NCBI RefSeq assembly: GCF_001542815.1
Contig: NZ_CP006992.1
Location: 4,407,501 to 4,471,500 of the forward strand
DNA: 64,000 bases
Direction: 5' to 3'
DNA from: Methylobacterium sp. AMS5
GTDB lineage: Bacteria; Pseudomonadota; Alphaproteobacteria; Rhizobiales; Beijerinckiaceae
Shown here: piece by piece, positions 16,843-25,649 of the stretch
Position numbering within the stretch: position 1 is the first letter of the stretch
How the letters are laid out: each line of letters begins with the position of its first letter
The notes under the pieces: generated by a model
Databases searched by the model: none
Seen by the model: the letters and a program-made list of their open reading frames with translations, nothing else
Told to the model about the DNA's origin: nothing
Made by a program: the position numbers and the translations under genes

Positions 16843-17504
16843 GGCGGATCGGACGGCACGAGGTAGCCGTGGCCGCGGCGGGTCTCGATGATGCCGGGGC
16901 CGAGCTTGCGCCGCAGCCGGGTCAGCAGAGCCTCCAGCGCGTTGGCCTCGCGGTCGCTGTCGCTGCCGTGGAGATGGTCGAGCAGCTCGCCCGCCGCCAC
17001 GACCTGCCCCTGGCGGTGGAGCAGGAAGGCGAGCAGGCGGTATTCGAGCGCGGTGAGGTCGGCCTCGCGGCCCGCCACCGAGACCGCGCGGGTGCGGGTG
17101 TCGAGTTCGACCGCGCCGGCCCGCAGGACGGGAGAGGCGTGGCCGGCGGTGCGGCGCAGGATGGCGCGCAGCCGCGCCACCAGCTCCTCCATCCGGAACG
17201 GCTTGACGAGGTAGTCGTCGGCGCCCGCGTCGATCCCCTCGACCCGCTCGCGCCAGCCGTCGCGGGCCGTGAGGATCAGCACCGGCAGGGCGACGTCGGC
17301 CCCGCGCAGGCGGCGCAGCACGCCGAGGCCGTCGAGCCGCGGCAGGCCGAGGTCGAGCACCATGGCGTCGTAAGTCTCGGTCTCGGCCCGGAACCACGCC
17401 GCCTCGCCGTCGCCGACGATCTCGGCGACGTAGCCGGCCCGCTCCAGACCCTCGCTGATGTCGGCCGCGATGCGCGGCTCGTCTTCTACGACGAGGATGC
17501 GCAT
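16839..17504 (-). CDS. OmpR/PhoB-family response regulator
   Basis: A 221-residue regulator with an N-terminal receiver (MRILVVEDEPRIAADISEGLERAG, phosphoacceptor in MVLDLGLPRLDG, Thr in LILTARDG, Lys in YLVKPFRMEEL) and a C-terminal winged helix (LTALEYRLLAFLLHRQGQVV, then LEALLTRLRRKLG and TRRGHGYLV). Partner kinase overlaps its 3' end. The closest architectural parallels are PhoP/QseB-like regulators. It begins 24 bp after the PepSY gene. Confidence 0.9.
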   Translation of the reverse strand: MRILVVEDEPRIAADISEGLERAGYVAEIVGDGEAAWFRAETETYDAMVLDLGLPRLDGLGVLRRLRGADVALPVLILTARDGWRERVEGIDAGADDYLVKPFRMEELVARLRAILRRTAGHASPVLRAGAVELDTRTRAVSVAGREADLTALEYRLLAFLLHRQGQVVAAGELLDHLHGSDSDREANALEALLTRLRRKLGPGIIETRRGHGYLVPSDPP

Positions 17505-17528
17505 GTCGTCCCCGGAAGCAGGTCGGCC

Positions 17529-17876
17529 TCAGTCATCGTCGTCCACGTCGAGGAGCTTGAGGGAACTGGCATCGATCTTCACGTCGCGGCGGCGCCCGTC
17601 GGTGCCGAGGATGCGCAGCTTGTAGAGCCAGCGCCCGTCGTCGCGCTTGAGGTCGAGCGCCACCACGTCCCCCGGCACGGCGGCGCGGGCGGCGGCCAGG
17701 ACGGCATCGAGGGGGCGGATCTCGCCGCGCTCCAGGGCGCGGCGCGCCCGCTCGCCGTCGTCGTCGGCCCGCGCGGGCACGGCGCCCAGAGGCCCGGCAC
17801 TCAGGGCCGGGATCAGCGCGACGAGCGCGAGAAGGAACGGGCGAAGCGGGAAAGGGAACATCGGGGCACGAACCAT
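17529..17876 (-). CDS. Exported PepSY-domain protein, leader gene of the two-component operon
   Basis: A 115-residue secreted protein: a signal peptide (FPLRPFLLALVALIPALSAGPLGAVPARA) followed by one PepSY unit (GEIRPLDAVLAAARAAVPGDVVALDLKRDDGRWLYKLRILGTDGRRRDVKID) and an acidic Asp tail. PepSY domains are thought to inhibit or modulate peptidases or to tune sensor kinases in the periplasm. Its place at the head of a regulator/kinase operon suggests feedback on the sensor. The start could also be ATG at 17861; neither has a strong ribosome site. Confidence 0.75.
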   Translation of the reverse strand: MVRAPMFPFPLRPFLLALVALIPALSAGPLGAVPARADDDGERARRALERGEIRPLDAVLAAARAAVPGDVVALDLKRDDGRWLYKLRILGTDGRRRDVKIDASSLKLLDVDDDD

Positions 17877-18027
17877 GGCGCGACGCGGAGATGCCTGAGC
17901 CCGGCTGACGCGAGGCTGACAGGCGGCGTCAGGCTCGCGCGCCGCCGGGTTTGCGAGAAGGCGGCATCGACGGCGCAGCGGCTCTGAGCGGCGCGCCGAC
18001 CGCCCTCTCCCCGCGAGGCCCATCCCG

Positions 18028-18651
18028 ATGTCGCTCACCGCCACCATCCTGCTGATCTACGCGGCCTGCCTCGCCGGCACCATCGTCAGCCCCGCCCGAT
18101 CCAATGGGGATCGTCCCCCGGAAGGGCCGGGCCCACGCCGCCTGCTCGCCGCGCTCCTCGTTCCCGCGCTGGCCCTGCTGGCCGGATTCCAGGTGGCCCC
18201 GGCCCGCGCGGGCGAGGCCACGCCCGCGACCGTAAGCGGCCCGGCCACGGTGATCGACGGGAGCACGATCGAGATCGGCGGCCGGCGCCTGCGCCTCCAC
18301 GGCATCGACGCCCCCGACCTCGACCAGATCTGCTTCGACGGGCACGAGCGCGGCTATCCTTGCGGCCGCGTGGCTGCCGCCGCCCTGGCGGCGCGGATCG
18401 GGAGCGACGCTCTCGCCTGCGAGCCGCGCGCCGCCGCGGACGGCCGCGCCGGCGTCGTGTGTCGCCTCGGGGAGGATGATCTCGCTGCCTGGATGGTCGC
18501 CAGCGGATACGCTGTGGCCGACCGCAGCGTCTCGGCCGACTACGCCGACCAAGACCGCCGCGCCTGGGGCCGCCGTCTCGGCCTGTGGTCCGGGGTGTTC
18601 GAACTGCCCGCGGAGCGCCGCCGGGTGCTCCGAGCGAGCGCCGGCCTGTGA
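18028..18651 (+). CDS. Membrane-anchored or exported SNase-like (thermonuclease-fold) protein
   Basis: A 207-residue protein with a short N-terminal hydrophobic helix, a loop and a second hydrophobic segment ending in ARAG, followed by a thermonuclease-like barrel: ATVIDGSTIEIGGRRLRLHGIDAPDLDQIC matches the OB-fold start and Asp-containing calcium region of staphylococcal nuclease homologues. A later ADYADQDRRAWGRRLGLWSG segment is also typical. Four Cys residues could form disulfides. Several catalytic Arg/Glu positions cannot be confirmed by eye, so enzymatic activity is uncertain. It is divergent from the PepSY gene. Confidence 0.78.
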   Translation: MSLTATILLIYAACLAGTIVSPARSNGDRPPEGPGPRRLLAALLVPALALLAGFQVAPARAGEATPATVSGPATVIDGSTIEIGGRRLRLHGIDAPDLDQICFDGHERGYPCGRVAAAALAARIGSDALACEPRAAADGRAGVVCRLGEDDLAAWMVASGYAVADRSVSADYADQDRRAWGRRLGLWSGVFELPAERRRVLRASAGL

Positions 18652-18719
18652 TGCGGGCCGTCGCCGCCTCGTGCCGTGACGCTCGGGGCGCGCAATCCCG
18701 CGGGTGGCGTCCCGCCGGC

Positions 18720-19715
18720 CTACAGCGCCAGCGCTCCGTCCGACCATGCGCCGTGCCGGTTCAGGATGGCGGCGAAGACGGTGCCGAGGCGCAGGCGTTC
18801 GGCCTCGACCTGAGGCCCATCCACTGCGACCGGCCGGCAGCGGGCGCCCCAGCCCGCGGGCATGAAGTCGGGGTTGTGCAGGGCGTGGTCGGAGGCTTCC
18901 GAGAAGAAGGCGCGGTCGCCGCCGTCGATGTAGCTCTCAGCCGGCAGGCCCTCGGCGAGCAGGATGTCGTGGCTGTCGAGTTCGACGTGCCAGTAGGTGA
19001 CGCTGGCGACCGGCTCACGGGTGACCGTGGTGCCGTTGATCAGGCACATGACGGGCACGAGCACGCCGCCCTCGTTGTCGGCATCGGCCCCGACCAGAAC
19101 CGGGTGGCCCGGCGAGAGGAAGAGATCGCGCTTGGGCAGACCGCCGCCGAAGGCACCCGCGCGCACGCGGACGGGCTGCCGGTCGTGGTGCAGGGCCCTG
19201 CCGCCGCCGTCGAGGACGCGATGGCCGATCCAGGTGATCGTCCGGCGCGCGCCGGACGCGGTGACGGCGACGTCCCGCTCGCGCAGATCCTCGACGGCCA
19301 CCTCGCCGCGCTCGGTCAGGATGTGGGTGCCCGAGCCGAAACAGAGGACGTTGTAGTCGCCCAGGGACGCATTGCTCACGTTGACGACCTGTCCGGGCGT
19401 GAGCGGGCTGTTCGACAGAATGATGTAGCTGCTGGCGCCGCCGGCTCCGTTCGGCTGGCTTGCGAGCACGATTAGGCTTGGATCGTCGAAATTGGTCGCG
19501 TAATAAGTTGCGCTGCTCTCGAATCCAAATCTATTGATAACGAAAGTTACCGGATCGTTGGGGTTCGATATGGTTCCGTTGACGACGACATTGGAATCTC
19601 TGCTGATCGCATCGACGGAAAAGCTCGTGCTATTGCTGTTTGATTGGGTTGCGCCTCCGGACTGTCCTGCGCGGAACACTGTGTTGTTGAAAACGATTGG
19701 CAGAGCCAAGCCCAT
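18720..19715 (-). CDS. Hint (Hedgehog/intein) domain protein
   Basis: A 331-residue protein. The first 125 residues are Asn/Ser-rich with no recognised fold and are encoded by DNA visibly poorer in GC than the rest. A Hint domain begins at CFGSGTHILTERGEVAVEDLRERD and includes the block LSPGHPVLV, the usual catalytic His region. Such proteins, common in Methylobacterium and Rhodobacterales, may self-cleave and are often exported by type I secretion. No secretion genes lie nearby. The start ATG at 19715 has an AGGAG only a base or two upstream, which is unusually close. The biological role is unknown. Confidence 0.8.
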   Translation of the reverse strand: MGLALPIVFNNTVFRAGQSGGATQSNSNSTSFSVDAISRDSNVVVNGTISNPNDPVTFVINRFGFESSATYYATNFDDPSLIVLASQPNGAGGASSYIILSNSPLTPGQVVNVSNASLGDYNVLCFGSGTHILTERGEVAVEDLRERDVAVTASGARRTITWIGHRVLDGGGRALHHDRQPVRVRAGAFGGGLPKRDLFLSPGHPVLVGADADNEGGVLVPVMCLINGTTVTREPVASVTYWHVELDSHDILLAEGLPAESYIDGGDRAFFSEASDHALHNPDFMPAGWGARCRPVAVDGPQVEAERLRLGTVFAAILNRHGAWSDGALAL

Positions 19716-19882
19716 TCTCCTGTCGTCTTTGGCTTGGCGCGCCGATAAGACAGCACATCGCGCACGCACCTCTGATTTGGGAAAGACCAGACTGCCAAGC
19801 TTATGTCCAGCATAGATTCGCTGCGTCGCGCCTCGGCGCCATCGCCGACCGGAAAGCGTCGAGCCGCGTACGCGGCACCGGG

Positions 19883-20197
19883 TCAGTGCGGCCCTGTCAG
19901 GTGCTTGCACCGCCGCGCGAGCCCGCCCGCGAAGTCGCGCAGGGCGGCTTCCACCAGGGCGGCGACCTGCGCCTCCGTCTTCGGCGCGCGGATTACGAGG
20001 CTCGCCATCACCTCCGGGTGGACCCGCCGCTGCTTGGGCGTGCGGGCATGGTTCGACAGGCGCAGCCGCTCCGGCCCTTCGCCGCGGGCGAGATAGAGGC
20101 TGTCGCCGCGCGCATTGCGGGCGGTCTCGCGAAAGCCGTGCGCGGCGAGCAGGCGGCTCGCAAGGGCGAGCGCCTGGGGCGGCGGCAGCGGGCGCAT
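19883..20197 (-). CDS. Hypothetical protein, last gene of the iron-siderophore operon
   Basis: A 104-residue soluble protein that I do not recognise. It is basic, with Leu/Ala-rich helices at both ends and a central SLYLARGEGPERLRLSNHARTPKQRRVHPE segment. Its ATG overlaps the stop of the DUF3325-like gene by one base (ATGA context), so it is translated with the siderophore uptake operon. The intergenic 167 bp after it, up to the Hint gene start, shows no clear terminator. Confidence 0.65.
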   Translation of the reverse strand: MRPLPPPQALALASRLLAAHGFRETARNARGDSLYLARGEGPERLRLSNHARTPKQRRVHPEVMASLVIRAPKTEAQVAALVEAALRDFAGGLARRCKHLTGPH

Positions 20198-20547
20198 CAG
20201 GCCGCGGCGGCGAGAACCGCCAGCGGCAGGGCCGCCGCGACGAGGGCGGCGAGCGCGGCGGGGGCGACGTAGCGCGGGCGGTAGGAGAGGAGCAGAACCA
20301 GTCCGAGCGCCGCCCCGGTGAGCGCGCCGATCCACTGCACGGGGCCGAAGGCCCAGCCCTCCCACAGCCCCGCGACGACCAGGGACAGGGCGATCGCGAG
20401 CCAGCCGAAGAGACGCAGGCGCAGCATCGCCGCCCGCTCCGCCTTGCGCTCGAAGACCTCCGCGTGGTGCCGGTTCAGGCTGAGGCAGAGGGCGGCGAGG
20501 CCGGCGAAGCTCAAGGACAGGTTCACGGCCAGGACGAGGGGCGTCAT
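20197..20547 (-). CDS. DUF3325-like inner-membrane protein
   Basis: A 116-residue protein with four hydrophobic helices and an internal LCLSLNRHHAEVF segment, resembling the small DUF3325 proteins that accompany TonB siderophore receptors. It overlaps the preceding PepSY protein by 4 nt. No biochemical function is established for the family; it is presumed to assist iron reduction or ferrisiderophore processing at the inner membrane. Confidence 0.7.
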   Translation of the reverse strand: MTPLVLAVNLSLSFAGLAALCLSLNRHHAEVFERKAERAAMLRLRLFGWLAIALSLVVAGLWEGWAFGPVQWIGALTGAALGLVLLLSYRPRYVAPAALAALVAAALPLAVLAAAA

Positions 20548-22136
20548 GCGTGGGTCGGCTCAGGGCGCCGCGCGGGCTGGCGGGCGGGGGAGGCGGGAAC
20601 CGGGGCCGGCTTCGCAGCCCGCTTGGGTGCCTCGTAGCGCAGGATCTTGCGGGCGGCGACGGCGAACAGCATTGCGAGCAGCAGCATCGCCCCGTCGAAC
20701 CACACGAAGAGCGGGTCGCCGCCAGCCAGCCGCAGGGGATGGCCGGGGATCGTCAGGATGTCGGCTGCGACCACCGCGACGCAGAGCACCGACACGGCGG
20801 CCAGACCCTCGCACCACGCCCGGCGCTGCGGACGGACGAGCGGCACCAGGGCCGCGACGATCCAGGCGCCGAAGAAGACGCGGATCTCCCAATCCTCGCG
20901 CCCGGCGAGGCCGACGGGCAGGAGCCGGTTGGCGATGAAGAAGCAGGCGATGGCCGCCGGCAGGCCGGCGATGCTGCCGACATTCAGCGCCTGGACCAGC
21001 CGCAGGCCGAAGAAGGGCCGCTCCCCCGCCTTCGGCAGGCGGGCCAGCGACCAGAGCACGACGCCGGTCGCGACCATGGCGCAGCCCATGATCCCGCACA
21101 GGAAGAATACCAGCCGCAGCAGGGTGCCGGCGAAATGCGCCTCGTGCAGGCCGGTCATCACCGTGAAGGTCTTGGCCGCGGGCTTGAGGCCGCCGTCGCG
21201 GACCTCGAGGATCGCGCCGCTCACCCCGTCGAAGGCGATCTGCGGATGCTCGTGCGAGAGGCCGTGCGGCTCCTCGAACACCGCGACCACGGTGGCGTTG
21301 GCGTCGCCCGGATTGACGATCGTGAGCCGCTCCAGCGGCTCCGGCCGGGCCGCGACCGCCCGCGCCACGATCGGCCCGAGCGGGGCGAGCGCGGCGGCCT
21401 GCTTCGCGGGCGGGCGCGGCGTCGTGATCCAGTTCGCCTCGGTGAAGAAGGTCTGGGCGTTGCCCTTGTAGGCGGTGTTCACGCCCCAGGGCATGTAGAA
21501 CGTCGCGAGGGTGATGATCCCGGTATAGGTGATCATCACGTGGAACGGCAGCGCCAGCACGCCGGTGACGTTGTGGGCGTCGAGCCAACTGCGCCGGGGC
21601 GCCTTGTCGCGGCGGAAGGTGAAGAAGTCGGCAAAGATCCGCTTGTGGGTGACGATGCCGGAGATCAGCGTCACCAGCATGATCATCGCGCAGAACCCGA
21701 CGACCCAGCGCCCCCAGAGCGGCGGCATGTGCAGCTCGAAATGGAAGCGGTAGAGGAAGTCGCCCCCTTGCGTATCGCGCACGGTGGACTCGGTTCCGGT
21801 CCGCGGATCGAGCAGGACGTGGCCCGGACGCTCGCCCGGCCGGGTGCGCCAGAACAGGTCGAGCACCGGGTTGTCGGGCTGCGGCAGGCCGACGAACCAG
21901 GTTCGGGCCTTGGTCGCGTGCTGGCCGAGATAGGCCACCGCATGCTCGGCCGCCGCCCCGAGGGCGGCAGCCTCCAGCGGCTCGGCTCGCGTGAATTCGG
22001 GGCGCATCCAGCGGGAGATGTCCGGCCGGTAGTAGCTCGCGGTGCCGGTGACGAAGATCGCGAACAGCACCCAGCCCACGATCAGGCCGGACCACGTGTG
22101 CAGCCACGCCATCGACTGGCGGAAGCTTCCCTTCAT
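20544..22136 (-). CDS. PepSY-associated TM protein, putative ferrisiderophore reductase
   Basis: A 530-residue membrane protein with the PepSY_TM layout: an N-terminal WLHTWSGLIVGWVLFAIFVTGT helix with conserved His, a large periplasmic segment ending RFHFELHMPPLWGRWVVGFCAMI, and further helices with His residues (DAHNVTGVLALPFHVMITYTG, FTVMTGLHEAHFAG). The paired His residues could bind heme, as in PiuB/FoxB-type proteins that reduce siderophore iron. It sits in the middle of the uptake operon, overlapping both neighbours by 4 nt. A Pro/Ala-rich basic tail ends the protein. Confidence 0.83.
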   Translation of the reverse strand: MKGSFRQSMAWLHTWSGLIVGWVLFAIFVTGTASYYRPDISRWMRPEFTRAEPLEAAALGAAAEHAVAYLGQHATKARTWFVGLPQPDNPVLDLFWRTRPGERPGHVLLDPRTGTESTVRDTQGGDFLYRFHFELHMPPLWGRWVVGFCAMIMLVTLISGIVTHKRIFADFFTFRRDKAPRRSWLDAHNVTGVLALPFHVMITYTGIITLATFYMPWGVNTAYKGNAQTFFTEANWITTPRPPAKQAAALAPLGPIVARAVAARPEPLERLTIVNPGDANATVVAVFEEPHGLSHEHPQIAFDGVSGAILEVRDGGLKPAAKTFTVMTGLHEAHFAGTLLRLVFFLCGIMGCAMVATGVVLWSLARLPKAGERPFFGLRLVQALNVGSIAGLPAAIACFFIANRLLPVGLAGREDWEIRVFFGAWIVAALVPLVRPQRRAWCEGLAAVSVLCVAVVAADILTIPGHPLRLAGGDPLFVWFDGAMLLLAMLFAVAARKILRYEAPKRAAKPAPVPASPARQPARRPEPTHA

Positions 22137-22447
22137 GGCGCGGATCCTCCCATCGCCAACCAGAGGAGGGCGCCGAGCACGACGGCCGTGCCGGCCACGG
22201 TGAGGAGCGCCCGCAGCAGCGTGCGCGTCGCGAAGACGAGTATGACGATGCCCGCCATCACGGCGAAGCTGAGCAGGGTCGCCGTCGCCACCGCCTCGGA
22301 GCGCGCCATCGGCAGGGTCAGCGACAGCAGCGCGGTGGCGAGCGCGGCGATCCCGTAGCCGCCGCCCGCGGCCAGGACGACCCTTCCGGCCACGGAGACC
22401 CGCTCAAGCGCCCTCGTCCTGCCTTGCGCATTGCCTTGCGAAGCCAT
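22133..22447 (-). CDS. DUF3649-like small membrane protein
   Basis: A 104-residue protein with three or four hydrophobic helices (VVLAAGGGYGIAALATALLSLTLPM and the C-terminal LLTVAGTAVVLGALLWLAMG). The size, helix pattern and place directly after a TonB receptor match the DUF3649 proteins of siderophore operons. It begins 9 bp after the receptor stop and overlaps the PepSY gene. Confidence 0.7.
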   Translation of the reverse strand: MASQGNAQGRTRALERVSVAGRVVLAAGGGYGIAALATALLSLTLPMARSEAVATATLLSFAVMAGIVILVFATRTLLRALLTVAGTAVVLGALLWLAMGGSAP

Positions 22448-22456
22448 GCCGGCCTC

Positions 22457-24811
22457 CTACCAGCGATAGCGCAAGGTTGCATAGACGGTCTGCGGCAGGC
22501 CGTAATAGCAACTGGTGTAGCCGTTGCAGCCGCTGACGTAGCGCTCGTCGAGGAGGTTGTTGGCGTTCACCTGCATCGAGAAGCCCTGGAGCGTCGCGTC
22601 GAGGTACTTCAGCTCATAGTTGAGCGTGGCGTCGACCAGCACGCTGGCCGGCACCTTGAAGGTGTTGGCCGCATCGCCCCAGGACGGTCCGAGGTAGCGC
22701 ACGCCGCCGCCGACTTCGAGGCCGAGGAGCGGCCCCTCGCTGAAGCGGTAGGTCGCCAGCAGCGAGGCGGTGGAATCCGGTACCAGAACCGGGCTGCGGC
22801 CCTGGAGCGGCACCGTCTGACCCGGGGTCAGGTCGTTGGCGGTTCGGCCGTCGTCCCGGACGTTGCGGATGTCGAGGAGCGAGAAGCCGCCGACCAGGGT
22901 GACGCCCTCGGTGAGGTTCACCCGCGCCTCGAACTCCATGCCCTGCACGCCGACCTGACCGGTCTGGACGACGAAGCCTTGGCGCGCCGGGTCCGCGGTC
23001 GTGCGGTTCGACTGGCGGATGTCGAAGAAGGCGGCGGTGAGCAGGATGTCGGTGCCCGGCGGCTGGTACTTGATGCCGGCTTCGTACTGGTCGCTCAATT
23101 GCGGATCGGGCACGCGGCCGACGGTGCCGAAGGCCGGATCGAACACGCGGCCCGCGACGATCGGTTCGAAGGCCTGACTGTAGGACACGTACGGCGCCAC
23201 GCCCGAATCGAACAGGTAGAGCAGGCTCGCCCGGCCGGTGAAGGCGTCGGCCGGCGCGTTCTGGAGCGTCAGGGTGCTGGTTCCGTTCGCGGCAAAGGAG
23301 CGGGTCGGCCCCGTCTGGCGCGCGACGTCGTAGCGCCCGCCCAGCGTCAGCACGAGGCGGTCGAACTTCATTTGATCCTGGAAGTAGACGCCGGTCTGCT
23401 GCGCATCGACCCGCGAAACGGTGTTGAAGGCCGGGACCGCGATGTTCATGTCGTAGTTCGGCGCCAGCACGTTCAGGTCCGGCGCATCCGGGAACGGGGA
23501 GCCGCTGGTCCGGGTGCTGAAGGTGCGGTGATCGACGCCGAGCAGGGCGGTGTGGGCGATGAAGCCGGTGTCGAAGTTGGCGACGAAGTTGCTGTCCATC
23601 GTGTAGGCTTCCGCCGCCACGTTGGCTGCGATGACGGCGCGCGGAATCAGCGGGCCCGAGGCGAACGGCCCATTGCGGGGATTGAAGGCGCTGTAGACGC
23701 TGCGGTAATCGCCCTGGGTGCGCAGGTAGCGCCCGGCCGAGTGGAAGCGCAGGTTCTCGCTGAAGCGGTGATCGAACAGGTACTCGATCGAGGCCTGGGT
23801 CCGGTCCGAGCGCTCGACGCCGCGGTCGCCGTCGTAGAAGTTCACCGGCAGGCGGCCGATGACGCCGTTGCCGAAGTTGCGCGGGAACACCGTGCCCACC
23901 GCCGGGAAGCCGCCGTAGAAGCCCGAGAACGGATCGCGCTGGTAGTTGCCGATGAGCGTGAGCTGGGTGTCGGCGGAGGGCCGCCAGGTCAGGCTCGGGT
24001 TGATCAGCGCCCGCTCGACCCGCGTCGTGTCCACGGGGCCGTCGCCGTTCCAGCCGAAACCGACGATGCGGTAGGCGAACTGGTCGGCGAGCCAGGGCAC
24101 GTCGGATGGGATCGGGCCGCCGACATCGACGCCGCCGCGCACCTCGCTGAAGCCGCCGCCCTGGACGAAGACCTCGCCGTGCCGGACGAATTGCGGCACC
24201 TTCGACACGAGGTTGACGATGCCGCCCGGACCCGACTGTCCGTAGAGCACCGAGGCCGGGCCCTTGATGACGTCGATGCGCTCCAGCCGGTAGGGATCGA
24301 TCGTGGCGTTGGCGTCGCGTCCCCCGAGCAGCGCCATACCGTCGAGGAAGACCGGCGCGGTGAAACCGCGGATCAGGAACTGCTCCAGGCGGCTCGAGCC
24401 GGCGCCGCCGCGCTGCTCGGTGGTGACGCTTGGGGTGTAGCGCAGCGCCTGGTTAATGCTGAGCGCGTTCTGGTCCTCGATCTGCTTGCGGCCGATGACG
24501 GAGATCGACTGGGCCGTCTCCAGGATCGGCGTGTCGGTCTTGGTGGCGACGGTGCTGCGGCTGGCGACGTAGCCCGGCACCGCGCCCGAGGCGCCGCCGG
24601 GGCCGTACAGCGCGCCGCCGAGTGTGGCGCCGCGGCCCTCGCCGGTCACGCTCAACTCGGACAGTTCGACGGCGCCGGCCGCCTCCTGTGCGAGGCCCGG
24701 CACGGCGAGGCCGAGCAGGGCCGTTCCTGACAGAAATGTCGAGGCAAGCAGGCGTGAGATCCGGCCCGCACGCGGAGCCGGCCGAGCGGAAACGGCGCGA
24801 TCTTCGAACAT
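22457..24811 (-). CDS. TonB-dependent ferrisiderophore receptor
   Basis: A 784-residue outer-membrane receptor. A signal peptide (about 40 residues, ending PGLAQ) is followed by the TonB-box region, a plug domain (TDTPILETAQSISVIGRKQIEDQNALSINQALRYTP; IRGFTAPVFLDGM; RIDVIKGPASVLYGQSGPGGIVNLVSK) and a 22-strand barrel ending in the C-terminal aromatic YATLRYRW needed for BAM insertion. The siderophore subclass is FhuE/FpvA/FoxA-like; no N-terminal signalling domain is present. It is the first gene of an operon with three membrane proteins and is preceded by an AT-rich region with a palindrome at 24915-24931. Confidence 0.92.
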   Translation of the reverse strand: MFEDRAVSARPAPRAGRISRLLASTFLSGTALLGLAVPGLAQEAAGAVELSELSVTGEGRGATLGGALYGPGGASGAVPGYVASRSTVATKTDTPILETAQSISVIGRKQIEDQNALSINQALRYTPSVTTEQRGGAGSSRLEQFLIRGFTAPVFLDGMALLGGRDANATIDPYRLERIDVIKGPASVLYGQSGPGGIVNLVSKVPQFVRHGEVFVQGGGFSEVRGGVDVGGPIPSDVPWLADQFAYRIVGFGWNGDGPVDTTRVERALINPSLTWRPSADTQLTLIGNYQRDPFSGFYGGFPAVGTVFPRNFGNGVIGRLPVNFYDGDRGVERSDRTQASIEYLFDHRFSENLRFHSAGRYLRTQGDYRSVYSAFNPRNGPFASGPLIPRAVIAANVAAEAYTMDSNFVANFDTGFIAHTALLGVDHRTFSTRTSGSPFPDAPDLNVLAPNYDMNIAVPAFNTVSRVDAQQTGVYFQDQMKFDRLVLTLGGRYDVARQTGPTRSFAANGTSTLTLQNAPADAFTGRASLLYLFDSGVAPYVSYSQAFEPIVAGRVFDPAFGTVGRVPDPQLSDQYEAGIKYQPPGTDILLTAAFFDIRQSNRTTADPARQGFVVQTGQVGVQGMEFEARVNLTEGVTLVGGFSLLDIRNVRDDGRTANDLTPGQTVPLQGRSPVLVPDSTASLLATYRFSEGPLLGLEVGGGVRYLGPSWGDAANTFKVPASVLVDATLNYELKYLDATLQGFSMQVNANNLLDERYVSGCNGYTSCYYGLPQTVYATLRYRW

Positions 24812-24914
24812 CTTTTCCGGTACGCTTTTAACTTAGGTTATAAAAACCCAAGAAGACACAACGATTTGTGCCCCGCGTATGACAAGCACCGAATGATGCA
24901 TGCAAGATATATGT

Positions 24915-24931
24915 TTTATAACTGTTATAAA
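24915..24931. promoter_or_regulatory. AT-rich perfect palindrome upstream of the siderophore receptor
   Basis: TTTATAACTGTTATAAA is a perfect 8+1+8 palindrome 104 bp upstream of the receptor start. The half-site GTTATAAA occurs again near 24837, preceded by TTTTAAC, giving a looser second site. It lies in the most AT-rich part of this part of the window. It differs from the Irr/ICE consensus known in Alphaproteobacteria (TTTAGAA-N3-TTCTAAA) but has similar geometry, so an iron regulator is plausible. Confidence 0.5.
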
Positions 24932-25052
24932 TACAAATACTTGAACGCTCGATTATGTTTGCGTGCAACCGTTTTTACTATCTGATATTTTCCTGTTCTG
25001 TTGCGGTTCTGCATCGGTCGCACGGTTCGGATCACGGGCTCGGGGCGACGCG

Positions 25053-25331
25053 CTACAGATCCGTTCGGTCCGCTTCGCTCAAGATCTGCCGGCGCTCGAT
25101 CGGATCCCAGATTCCCTCGAAGACCGGAGCCGGGCCTTTCAGCCGCTCGGCGGCGGGCATCACCGCAGCCGGAGCGATCGGCTGCCCCAGAATGGGAGCA
25201 AGCGACAGCACGGCCACGACGGTGCCGATCACGCACAGCGCGGTCATCGCCCAGCGCGGCGCATCCCAGCTATGAAGAAGGACGGATCCGGCCGCGAGGA
25301 GGGCTGCGGATCCGACGAGTTTGGGAAACAT
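25053..25331 (-). CDS. Small two-helix membrane protein, function unknown
   Basis: A 92-residue protein with two hydrophobic segments (LVGSAALLAAGSVLLHSW and WAMTALCVIGTVVAVLSLAPILG) and a soluble tail ending GPAPVFEGIWDPIERRQILSEADRTDL. I do not recognise the family. ATG at 25331 is chosen since the hydrophobic pattern starts there; a GAGTGAG stretch lies upstream. The frame stays open for 79 codons upstream, so a longer product is possible. Confidence 0.5.
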   Translation of the reverse strand: MFPKLVGSAALLAAGSVLLHSWDAPRWAMTALCVIGTVVAVLSLAPILGQPIAPAAVMPAAERLKGPAPVFEGIWDPIERRQILSEADRTDL

Positions 25332-25649
25332 CGACGGCTCACTCGATACGGCTCCGCTCCCCGGTGCGAGCGGGATGCCACCGTGTTTCGTGCCAAATCG
25401 GGACATGCGCCGGATTTCGCGTCCCGTCCCGGCTGCGGGGCGCCCAGTCGGACCAGGGCGCTCGAGCGCAGCCGGTGCGGGATGCCGCGACGGCGCGATG
25501 GGCATGGCCCGCAATCCGGCGCACGGCCTGGCGTAATAGTGATTGGCCGCGCCAAAGACCTGAACCATATTTCATGTTAGGGGCTCGCAACGGCTCTACG
25601 ATCTCAGGCGATCGGGAGGCGAGCCAATTCGGTGAGGGAGGCCGACCCT
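25332..25649. other. Gene-poor stretch between small membrane genes
   Basis: About 318 bp that probably separates divergent small genes on the minus and plus strands. Open frames across it are GC-driven and show no family motif. A TATTTCATG stretch near 25568 is the least GC-rich part and could hold a promoter for the small gene at 25650. Nothing else was recognised. Confidence 0.4.

Noticed and set aside
22424..24730. A long plus-strand frame opposite the TonB receptor
   Set aside because: The composition is typical of antisense GC-rich frames and has no domain; the minus-strand receptor is unambiguous.
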